DNA of 64,000 nucleotides from Antedon mediterranea. Its lineage: Eukaryota > Echinodermata > Crinoidea > Comatulida > Antedonidae. Each line of letters starts with the position of its first letter. The stretch's first letter is position 1. This document shows, one piece after another, positions 58,001 to 61,403 of this stretch. The position numbers were made by a program, and so were the translations under genes. Below the pieces are notes generated by a model. It had not been told where the DNA came from. It worked only from the letters and a program-made list of their open reading frames with translations, and ran no database searches. The stretch is taken from NCBI RefSeq assembly GCF_964355755.1, contig NC_092680.1, positions 20,685,001-20,749,000 on the forward strand, read 5' to 3'.

Positions 58001-59112
58001 TCATTATAATTTACATCATTGTCTACCTTTGTTACAGTATCTTTACATAGTAATTTATGCAATCTTATGAATTGTTATACTTAGTCTTGAAAATAATTTC
58101 ATTTTGAAATGAGTAAATTATTTCTTTTTTGTTAATCCAATACAAGAAAACAAATAAGTATGTAATAAGTATGTGTAAATGTGTGTATGTATAGTGTCAT
58201 ACAGTAATTGTGTATTATTGTAAATAAAACAATTACCTTATTTTGCAATGACAATGATGCACCATGCTGTTGTATGAGAAATTCCACTATTTCCAAGGTA
58301 CAATGTTGATAATGCACATACAAATGAAGTGGAGTGTTTCCATCCTTGATGAATAAAATCATAATCATAAGTTCAATATATTGATAACAGCTATATAAGT
58401 AATTGATAAGTGCTAAATAGCCAACCAATAAATCTATAGCATAGCGTCATTTCATACAAGTGTGTTTTGTAAAAAGGAAACGTTCTCTGTAAATCTAAAC
58501 TATGCATAATGTATGATTCTTTTTATATACCTCATCAGTAGTTTTTAAAATATCTGGATGTTTCCTGCAAATTTGTTCAATTTTCTTCAAGTCCTCATTA
58601 CGCATAGCTTGTCTCAAATATTCCCTGTCAAAATGCAAGAAATAATGCATTACTGTATTACCAGAGATTTGATGAGAATAACAGTTCAGGATAATAATAT
58701 TTATAATTTTATAAGAAAATCGTACCGTAGTGTTTTTTTTAAATTTTAATCTTGTAAATAATTATGTATGTTTACACTTAATTCAGCCAAGGATGTTTTT
58801 CAGGCACAGCCATAAATAAAATTATAAACACAAAAGAAGGAAACCATTAAAAATATAATAATGTAGGTTAGTAAACTCATTTCACATTGTTTTTCAATTA
58901 TTATACTTCTTATGCATTTGAGAATGAATATCTAGATGGTGGATTTATAATAAAATTTAAAAATCCGTCCGTTTCACTTATTCTGATTAGTATAAAATGA
59001 AATTCAAGTTTTAATTATTTCTATATTTTTTAATGTTAGTGTATACATCGAGTCTTCTTGATTTTAATTAAAAAATAAAAACAACATACCAAGCATTCTG
59101 AATTGAAGACAT
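15940..59112 (-). CDS. ANK-Roc-COR-DED2-ZU5-UPA-DED2 Roco-family protein, 43 inferred exons
   Basis: The ATG is at 59112 (MSSIQNAWEYLRQAM) and the stop TAG at 15940-15942. Exons joined at visible splice sites give 6,393 nt in one frame, about 2,130 aa. Approximate order: N-cap 1-39; 19 ankyrin exons 40-724; C-cap 724-753; Roc GTPase 754-1002 (P-loop GKEGAGKT near 792); COR 1002-1304; Cys/His region 1304-1401; Pro/Ser/Glu linker 1401-1446; DED-like pair 1446-1634; ZU5-UPA 1644-1914; DED-like pair 1924-2110; short tail. Roc-COR is a GTPase and dimerisation unit, ZU5-UPA occurs in ankyrins, UNC5 and PIDD, and DEDs recruit partners by homotypic contact. No signal peptide or membrane segment is seen, so it is probably cytosolic. 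Ligand sensing upstream of death-fold signalling is inference. Exon joins are untested, and the DED pairs could be another death-fold subtype. Confidence 0.75.
16202..16759 (-). CDS. Exon: second DED-like pair
   Basis: 558 nt entering in phase 1 and leaving in phase 1. The first fold includes LTRTDFKATDLFNVLHDH and IKPDDVTILFEVAELSGL. The second includes SYRKRLLRALKEVGQDEL and WDMVFYLESKLLLEDEP. This helical pattern (LF..L, a middle hydrophobic helix, then Le..ll.ed) is like tandem death effector domains. Acceptor CTAAAG, donor T/GTAAGT. It is diverged from the pair at 21565-22128 but occupies an equivalent position after a 30-nt microexon-linked module. Confidence 0.75.
16760..18094 (-). other. 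Intron with an approximately 80-bp direct duplication
   Basis: No exon is visible between the microexon at 18095 and the DED exon. At 17743-17815 and 17828-17897 an 80-bp stretch is repeated, starting with AAACACTAGTAAAG and ending with GGAAGTAAAGTTGTAA. A GC-richer patch near 17330-17440 (CGCGCCACGCGGAGCTC, GACGATGACGTCC) could be a cryptic promoter or an old insertion, but I cannot assign it. Confidence 0.5.
18095..18124 (-). CDS. 30-nt microexon (linker)
   Basis: Acceptor GTTACAG, donor AAG/GTATGT, ten codons reading WVVGTAKSYQ plus a shared codon. It is paralogous to the 30-nt exon at 21324-21353 (shared GTTGGAACAGCAA core), and some flanking intron sequence matches too. Confidence 0.65.
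18336..18477 (-). CDS. Exon: UPA domain, C-terminal part
   Basis: 142 nt between a TTTTTTAG acceptor and a T/GTAAGT donor. It reads TVDAECLWHIEPLNTFILRR then SNSSVKVLKATVSLSQES. The pattern fits the end of a UPA domain as in UNC5 and ankyrins. Phase 0 in, phase 1 out. Confidence 0.65.
18828..18959 (-). CDS. Exon: UPA domain, middle part
   Basis: 132 nt, phase 0-0, acceptor ATTTCAG, donor CAA/GTAAAG. It reads KIEEDHSKIGDQLLQPPVNI then LTRYKKMVITVAVEQKW, a beta-rich stretch continuing from the ZU5-UPA exon. Confidence 0.65.
18960..20064 (-). other. Intron, AT-rich
   Basis: About 1.1 kb between the ZU5-UPA exon and the next UPA exon. I see no exon, repeat array or transposon end in it. Confidence 0.6.
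20065..20600 (-). CDS. Exon: ZU5 domain and start of UPA
   Basis: 536 nt, acceptor CTGCAG, donor AAAAG/GTAATT. The start reads LELIVGSTGGTLHLKN, then IKLEIYPGAIEEGKKVNISL, the typical ZU5 opening (GG.L.......i.iP.GAi). Next comes KCGPEGTIFNKPCSLSFPHD, the second ZU5 signature. From TLNHFCSHALMG onward, with SLRIFGKMLADDEYQLQTRL, it is UPA-like. Only one ZU5 is present; ankyrins and PIDD have two. Confidence 0.88.
20601..21323 (-). other. Intron with repeat-like AT-rich text
   Basis: No exon is visible. From about 20740 to 21120 the sequence has the style of a dispersed repeat (GAGATATGG words, phrases such as AAAGGTCAA recurring), but I find no clear ends or second copy in the window. Confidence 0.4.
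21324..21353 (-). CDS. 30-nt microexon (linker before ZU5)
   Basis: Acceptor GTTGCAG, donor TCAG/GTATTT. With neighbouring phases it reads GDVGTASSNS and joins the DED exon (donor GATG/GTTTGT at 21565) to the ZU5 exon in frame. It is a paralogue of the microexon at 18095-18124. Confidence 0.65.
21565..22128 (-). CDS. Exon: first DED-like pair
   Basis: 564 nt, 187 whole codons, phase 1-1. The first fold includes SLDMLKVLCKDLITPYNALQ and LFNLLKQAGHLTVTNFKVLI. The second includes TYRQKLIDFGKKLSQDNVTK and WTVILDLEERGILREDKLQS. The arrangement and hydrophobic spacing look like tandem DEDs (as in caspase-8 and c-FLIP), but no exact RxDL motif is present, so the subtype is uncertain. An intact copy here and a broken copy at 15177-15702 show recent duplication. 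Confidence 0.75.
22240..22374 (-). CDS. Exon: Pro/Ser/Glu linker
   Basis: 135 nt encoding a low-complexity hinge with repeated PKPES/LESVS-like units (LVPKPESLPASDLESVS, then FESELMPVSAPKLESVSL). It separates the Roc-COR part from the DED pair. Its copy at 15830-16001 carries a stop. Confidence 0.7.
22509..22713 (-). CDS. Exon: Cys/His region after COR
   Basis: 205 nt. It reads LKTVCNIYEGIGYNLCVLCT then ACAPSNHHLIDFDKCLQNDL then VPCGRKKAMKTAHIKHFF. The C-x2-C, paired His and later C and PC residues suggest a metal-binding or disulphide-free structural knuckle following COR. I cannot name the fold. Confidence 0.7.
22797..22883 (-). CDS. Exon: COR-to-Cys/His connector
   Basis: 87 nt, 29 codons, phase 0-0, acceptor TTCGCAG, donor GGAG/GTAATA. 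It reads LEISRWTEINDGKETEEVIF then EPEPSVCME. No recognised motif. Confidence 0.7.
23085..24560 (-). CDS. Exons: COR domain
   Basis: Four phase 0-0 exons: 24324-24560, 23825-24019, 23485-23655 and 23085-23387. In order they read HVDCEMYMVDNKSHKGIEKL ... VPVKWVDLQEKL; then CGISEHVLTTVITYLNDTGI ... VITNICWMIKIL; then QLQMLWEKLSNEGVLEEKLL; then GIEEGNRVFLVPCRMK ... TPTDFLPDAVYNTLVVAFLE. This is the order of a COR domain: winged-helix part, PxW element, L..WL..v stretch, then LVP and FLP..... segments. COR is the dimerisation and signal-relay module paired with Roc. Confidence 0.88.
24717..26903 (-). CDS. Exons: Roc GTPase domain
   Basis: Exons 26738-26903, 26418-26509, 26024-26092, 25749-25885, 25015-25104 and 24717-24908 join with consistent phases. 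G1 P-loop: CMFLGKEGAGKTSCVKAMLG. Switch I: STDGIVTTTVF. G3: SIWDYAGQLDYYITH, giving DxAGQ. A beta strand follows, FFLTNKVSYCVTFNV. G4: CLVATHMDKLPG, the THxD form usual in Roco proteins. All nucleotide-binding motifs look intact, so an active GTPase is plausible. Confidence 0.9.
27414..27501 (-). CDS. Exon: ankyrin C-terminal cap
   Basis: 88 nt. It reads EGNTPMTVLENSRYTDPDER then NKILKFDFD. The opening EGNTPMTVLE is a degenerate ankyrin helix 1; the rest diverges toward the Roc domain. Donor ACA/GTAAGT gives phase 1, which matches the Roc exon. Confidence 0.75.
27871..27978 (-). CDS. Ankyrin exon 19 (last)
   Basis: Single 36-residue ankyrin repeat, phase 0-0, DGNTPLHLYVSSRYYTLE ... VLIQQQGKSLSLQNK. 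Acceptor TTTATCAAG, donor AAG/GTAATT, shared by all copies. Variable core YVSSRYY. Confidence 0.85.
27979..28531 (-). other. Intron cassette (repeat-family unit)
   Basis: This is the characteristic intron text of the ankyrin array. It recurs nearly identically near 35060-35600, 36600-36935, 50400-50930 and 52790-53310. It includes the block around AAGAAGGCTATCAAAGGC and AATGAACCAATCAATT. Confidence 0.75.
29212..31107. mobile_element. Nested foldback/Mutator-like element, 1.9 kb
   Basis: The terminal inverted repeats are about 73 bp and identical by eye (29212-29284 and 31035-31107). They start GGGTGTCACGAAAGCTCAGA and contain internal repeats of CACGAAAGCT. The flanking 10-bp duplication AGTGTAGCCT (29202-29211, 31108-31117) suggests a Mutator-type element. 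The left half (29212-30235) folds back on itself around 29880: for example 29720-29790 is the inverse of about 29960-30030, and ACCTAAGATTACAAAT near 29285 is the inverse of the text near 30212. No coding frame is seen. Confidence 0.8.
30238..31025. repeat. TTGCGCAA palindrome clusters
   Basis: The 8-bp palindrome TTGCGCAA occurs 14 times in 30238-30490 and six more times in 30898-31020, mostly as TTGCGCAATTTGAAATTGCG-type longer palindromes. The two clusters are partly inverted copies of each other. A CpG-rich patch (GGCCGCCCGCGCCGCGCCCG near 30693) lies between them. Confidence 0.9.
32496..32597 (-). CDS. Ankyrin exon 18
   Basis: 34-residue repeat, phase 0-0, DGDTPLHLYMYYGKCTLE ... FLIQQHGASLQNK. 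A 6-nt in-frame deletion removes two residues (SL). Variable core YMYYGKC. Confidence 0.85.
32764..32871 (-). CDS. Ankyrin exon 17
   Basis: 36-residue repeat, phase 0-0. Variable core YVGNINC, then TLEIVKVLIQQHGASLSLQ. Confidence 0.85.
33365..33472 (-). CDS. Ankyrin exon 16
   Basis: 36-residue repeat, phase 0-0, beginning NGDTPLH. Variable core YVYYQHC. Identical in protein to exons at 33889 and 52216. Confidence 0.85.
33889..33996 (-). CDS. Ankyrin exon 15
   Basis: 36-residue repeat, phase 0-0, NGDTPLH, variable core YVYYQHC. It is the product of a 524-bp tandem duplication with the exon at 33365, introns included. Confidence 0.85.
34412..34519 (-). CDS. Ankyrin exon 14
   Basis: 36-residue repeat, phase 0-0. 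Variable core YVSSRYY; HRAS replaces the usual HGAS, so the conserved Gly of the loop is lost. Confidence 0.85.
34931..35038 (-). CDS. Ankyrin exon 13
   Basis: 36-residue repeat, phase 0-0, DGNTPLHLYLGYEHCTLE ... FLITQQGASLSLQNK. Variable core YLGYEHC is unique in the array. Confidence 0.82.
36024..36131 (-). CDS. Ankyrin exon 12
   Basis: 36-residue repeat, phase 0-0, NGDTPLH, variable core YVYYQHC, then VKVLVQQHGTSLSLQ. Confidence 0.85.
36444..36551 (-). CDS. Ankyrin exon 11
   Basis: 36-residue repeat, phase 0-0. Variable core YVRNIYY, then TFEIVKFLIQQHGAS. Confidence 0.85.
36938..37300. repeat. Left terminal inverted repeat with subrepeats
   Basis: Starts TGTCGAGATATTTTATCTTG and contains repeated CTTGCCAAGTTGACTT and TATGTCGACAT words. 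Its parts are inverse to 49094-49650, including the matching block TTCACACAAGAGTGTAT (inverse ACACTCTTGTGTGAAG at about 49126). Confidence 0.85.
37418..41836 (+). CDS. RING-finger (E3-like) protein of the transposon, 7 exons
   Basis: Exons 37418-37528, 38075-38195, 38470-38526, 38862-39259, 39729-39789, 40386-40540 and 41654-41836 join with GT-AG sites and consistent phases to give 361 aa. The N-terminus (MMEGEDIPVLVHFGQHAKKM) is not recognised. The middle exon has a basic tail, then GWLHFNMKKKEYTQVRAIKG and GGTTTVRTNRYSTIQEIIEL. Exon 6 holds imperfect repeats of SPQPLETRTP. The last exon is a C3HC4 RING: LCGICCDRQKSCFFITCGHT, ICLPCATYF, then ECPFCKQV. Stop TGA. RING proteins are usually E3 ubiquitin ligases; its role in transposition is unknown. 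It is convergent with the transposase, and an ATG close to the left repeat suggests the promoter lies in or near it. Confidence 0.82.
41837..43050. other. Unassigned sequence inside the transposon
   Basis: It may include the 3' UTR of the RING gene. 42280-42760 is richer in mixed sequence and reads like a dispersed repeat, without definable ends. The minus frame at 42751-43020 has no recognisable motif. Confidence 0.4.
43100..46640 (+). pseudogene. LINE relic nested in the transposon
   Basis: Plus-strand fragments run in the order of a LINE ORF2. Endonuclease: LLGISETFLND near 43140 and ILLMGDFNARIGS near 43463. RT: EQIPGLDNITNELLKNGG near 44437, IPKDWNIIISIHKKG, MAFLDFRKAFDSVWLNGLFK near 44756, VKQGCVLSPILFNIFINEL near 44945, and LFWADDI. 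C-terminal CCHC-like stretch: LCPLCNCKATKDLRHFLFSC near 46150. It ends with an ATT-rich tail near 46630. Many stops and frameshifts; inactive. Confidence 0.82.
47152..48969 (-). CDS. DDE (rve-type) transposase, 2 exons, about 431 aa
   Basis: Exon 1 (48949-48969) encodes MYMFYKK and splices GTAAGA to CAG at 48426. Exon 2 (47152-48426) encodes 424 aa to the stop. The N-terminal part looks like a helix-turn-helix region (RQIRHISARLSLRRRV). The integrase-like core has NYMIHVDGFDKLKPFGISVH, VIRADRGTENSLIRL and VANQRIEAFWSYLQR. Numbered from the GTG at 48420, D159, D218 and E259 are good DDE candidates. Such integrase-core proteins occur in eukaryotic DNA transposons related to Ginger/IS3EU-type elements; I cannot fix the superfamily. 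The frame is clean, so it may be recently active. Confidence 0.85.
49094..49650. repeat. Right terminal inverted repeat with subrepeats
   Basis: At least six subrepeats contain GTCAACTTGGCAAGATAATC and TCATGTCGACATAA words, ending GTCGCCAAGTGAATGGCACT then TTAACGCTTCC at the host junction. It is longer than the left repeat. Confidence 0.85.
50245..50358 (-). CDS. Ankyrin exon 10
   Basis: 38 codons, phase 0-0. Variable core YMYYGKC. A 6-bp insertion (GGCCTA) near the donor adds two residues, giving SLSLQNRPK. HGAS is changed to PGAS. Confidence 0.82.
51345..51452 (-). CDS. Ankyrin exon 9
   Basis: 36-residue repeat, phase 0-0, NGNTPLHFYLCYGKCTLE. HWAS replaces HGAS. Variable core YLCYGKC. Confidence 0.85.
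51612..51722 (-). CDS. Ankyrin exon 8
   Basis: 37-residue repeat, phase 0-0. Variable core YVGNMINC has one residue more than the GNINC copies (32764, 53730). Confidence 0.85.
52216..52323 (-). CDS. Ankyrin exon 7
   Basis: 36-residue repeat, phase 0-0, NGDTPLH, variable core YVYYQHC. It belongs to a block duplicated at a constant offset of 18,851 bp from 32919-33496. Confidence 0.85.
52640..52747 (-). CDS. Ankyrin exon 6
   Basis: 36-residue repeat, phase 0-0. Variable core YVGNIYY, then TFEIVKVLVQQHGAS. Confidence 0.82.
53730..53837 (-). CDS. Ankyrin exon 5
   Basis: 36-residue repeat, phase 0-0. Variable core YVGNINC, then TLEIVEFLIQQHGAS. Confidence 0.85.
53984..55306 (-). mobile_element. 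Non-autonomous Helitron, 1.3 kb
   Basis: On the minus strand the element starts TCTATATATAAATTTACG and ends CTAG. The 3' end is a perfect 13-bp hairpin, CTAGATGGTACGC paired with GCGTACCATCTAG around an 11-nt loop (53984-54020). It lies between host A and T with no target duplication: host TGTGTATTA / TTGTAAATA, seen intact in many paralogous introns. These are classical Helitron features (TC start, CTRR end, 3' hairpin, AT target). It has no Rep/helicase frame. Confidence 0.9.
55650..55757 (-). CDS. Ankyrin exon 4
   Basis: 36-residue repeat, phase 0-0. Variable core YVSSRYY. Confidence 0.85.
56176..56283 (-). CDS. Ankyrin exon 3
   Basis: 36-residue repeat, phase 0-0. Variable core YVYYQHC with DGNTPLH. 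Confidence 0.85.
56697..56804 (-). CDS. Ankyrin exon 2
   Basis: 36-residue repeat, phase 0-0, DGNTPLHLSLLYGNCTLE ... IQHHGASLSLQNQ. Variable core SLLYGNC is unique; the terminal K is Q. Confidence 0.85.
56830..57717. mobile_element. GACA/GACC-rich non-autonomous element
   Basis: It holds two microsatellite boxes (about 56955-57015 and 57610-57690). Each is bounded by GCATAGTGATACCGGACCGA on the left and CCGACATAGTGAACTATA on the right. Its right end is a hairpin, AGTCGC-TTCCAC-GCGACT, followed by AAAAATTA, reminiscent of a Helitron-like 3' end (CTAA). The left end is uncertain, in an ATT-rich run near 56830-56860. It replaces the normal intron just 5' on the plus strand of the damaged ankyrin exon. 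Confidence 0.65.
57727..57830 (-). pseudogene. Damaged ankyrin exon
   Basis: It still reads DGDTPLHLYLRYRRYTLEMV then TFFINQGSSLTLQNK, but the conserved donor AAG/GTAATT has become AATAAGTTAAT where the neighbouring element inserted. The only GT would end the exon one base early (104 nt) and shift the frame, so I left it out of the protein model. Confidence 0.7.
58237..58344 (-). CDS. Ankyrin exon 1
   Basis: First intact standard repeat, phase 0-0, 36 residues. Variable core YVHYQHC, then TLEIVEFLIQQHGAS. It follows the N-cap exon ending KTTDE. Confidence 0.85.
58531..58624 (-). CDS. Exon: ankyrin N-terminal cap
   Basis: 94 nt, acceptor TTTTGACAG, donor GAG/GTATAT. It reads EYLRQAMRNEDLKKIEQICR then KHPDILKTTDE, the typical helix-helix pattern of an N-capping ankyrin repeat. 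Its first base completes Trp with exon 1. Confidence 0.82.
59090..59112 (-). CDS. First coding exon of the Roco gene
   Basis: ATG at 59110-59112, then TCTTCAATTCAGAATGCTTG and donor GTATGT. It reads MSSIQNAW with the next exon. TACGCAG just upstream could be a 3' splice site from a 5' UTR exon, in which case transcription starts further right. No promoter is recognisable. Confidence 0.7.
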
Positions 59113-61403
59113 ACTGCGTATTCATTTACCAGTATTTGTGTGCCAATGACTTAGTAAAAAAAGAAAATAGGAAAGGCAAGTAATAAATTATGTAATCTCT
59201 TCTGATAAAACTATTTTTTTTTCTTCTCATTTTCTGTCTGAATAATTCTTTTCTGGGTACTTTTTAGGCATCAGTTTCAGTTTAAGCATTCAAATAGTTT
59301 TACTTTATAAGGGTCCCTTTATAATCAATAACACTAATTGTTTAGGTTACTGATTATTAGTTTTTGCTAGATTGACCACATAAATAAATATTAACAAATA
59401 ACTTTTGTCATAGGCCTACTGAATCAAACTAAAAAGCAATACAATAACTACTACTGTCTGTAAGTAACCTATATAGTATGGTACAAAAGAGGTACTATAT
59501 ATCCTTTCGCCTAAATGCCAATTTAAACAGACGAGAGGTAACGGTAATAAAAATATAGAATCTTTGTTATTCCTTTTGACCATTTACACACAAAATGCGG
59601 AGTGGACAGGCGGTTTCCGTTCAGGATATATTATACGTTGGACAAGCTACGCGGTTTCCCACTTACTGTCTCAACGTTTGTCTGTGTAAATTGGCCTTAA
59701 TAGTACTCGATACTGAAATAGTGTATCTGACTCTTGTTAACAAACAATAGGCCTGTATTACCATCGTGTAAAGAAAGACTGTACTGGTATTTCCAAAAAA
59801 TGTACCAACAATTTAACTACTATTATGCAACAGAAAAACTTACATATAATTACTGCACTTTCAGTAAAACTGTGTTACTTTAAAAACTATTATTTTATAC
59901 TTACATAACTTGTTCAGGTGGAAACATTTACTCATAGAGATATTATAGTGACCATCTCTATGATTTACTTAACAGTCATGGGATTGTGACAGAACCTGTC
60001 TCCTGACTGATGATGGTACAGTTATCTCAAGCTAATAAACTTTAGACTTTACTTTGGCTACAGAGTAAACTTTTATCTTTGGTGAAGATAAATAATGCCT
60101 ATTGTTTAAAACTATAAACACCATGTTTACAAAACTTGAGGTTATCATAAGGTTAACAAAGACTGGCTATAAAATATTCATAGTTAGATGTAATTAACAC
60201 AAATACAATTGTATTTTACCTTGCCTGATCACCTGAGGGTACAGTAATAACGTGCAAACAAAAACCTAAAAATTAAAAATCTATTTTTGTCATTTATACC
60301 ATCTTTAAAGAAGACCCTATTTCATTTCTTCTGCTGTAAAAAAAGATTTTTATTAGTAATAAAATTGCAAAATACAACAAGTAAAGAAATTAAATCATTA
60401 CAGCATGGGGGTTTTGGGTGGGGAGCAGTTATTTGAGGAAAGCGTTTTGTTCGAGGGGAGGGTTTTGTTCGTTATTGTAGGCCTAATGCACACATAATAA
60501 TCAATAATAATTGTAAAACTACAACACAATTAATATCAAGAAGTGATAAAATACAGTAAAAGCTGCATTGTAAAATTATAGATAATCACAGATACAAATA
60601 GAAATGTGTTTATAACAAATACATTTTATTTTCTGTATATGCAGAACATTGACCTAATAAAGGAATACTGTCCCATACCAAAGGAACACAATAGCAATAT
60701 TAGCACATTGTAATTTAATTCTGGAAAGTCTATAAGATTGTATTATATTATTATTAATGCTGCAGTTGTTTTGTGTTTTCAATGTAAACTAGTACATAAT
60801 ACAAGTAGTCTTACCAACTTACAAAAGCCTTTAGAGTAATCACAGTGATAATTTTTTAGTTCCAATTTATGATTGTGTGAATAAAAATGTGTAAGGTATA
60901 CAGTAACAACAGACTACAATTTAAAACAAATTTCTTTATTTATGGTAATAAAAAAATCAGGTAATCTTTGACTCCAGAATGTCTGTTCCTATTACTTTAC
61001 ACAAATATTTAAGAGTACTATAATTCACCAATATTGCACTTACTCACTGAACATTTTATATCATACTGTATGTGGTTCTATAAGCTTTTTTTTTGTTTAA
61101 GTAATGTTGTTTTTTTGCTTAGATTCGGTCCCCATAAAAATCTTTCTGTTCTGTTGAGATGGGTTTATTGTGTAAGTTGCTTTACCAGTTTATGTTAACA
61201 TGACCTATTATAGTTAGCACACACACACATGCTTGTCTGGTTTATTTTCTGGTAAATCATACCATATAGCCTATTCAACTCCAATAAATAAATAGCCAGA
61301 CACTACCATGGAATCCATTGTAATCTATTTACATGTAATAAATAGATAGCCAGACACTACCATGGAATCCATTGTAATCTATTTCATAATAAGAAGTGTA
61401 AAT
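59113..61403. other. Intergenic region between CHD1L and the Roco gene
   Basis: 2.3 kb of AT-rich sequence with no supported exon. It should contain the CHD1L 3' UTR and the Roco-gene promoter or 5' UTR. A roughly 50-bp direct duplication lies at 61284-61382 (two copies of AGCCAGACACTACCATGGAA with flanks). Confidence 0.55.

Larger units (their letters stand above)
32072..58236 (-). repeat. Repeated intron cassettes of the ankyrin array
   Basis: Between ankyrin exons the introns are near-identical copies of a few modules. One includes CCTTTGTTACAGTATCTTTA then CATAGTAATTTATG; another includes ACTGTCATACAGTAATTGTG directly downstream of each donor. Typical exon-to-exon spacing is 270-530 bp. 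The block 32919-33496 recurs at 51770-52347, and 35144-35433 recurs at 50464-50753 and in part at 36657-36934. Apart from the exons and transposons listed, I see no genes here; the minus-strand frames reading through (VIVLFTIIHNY) are intron read-through. Confidence 0.88.
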
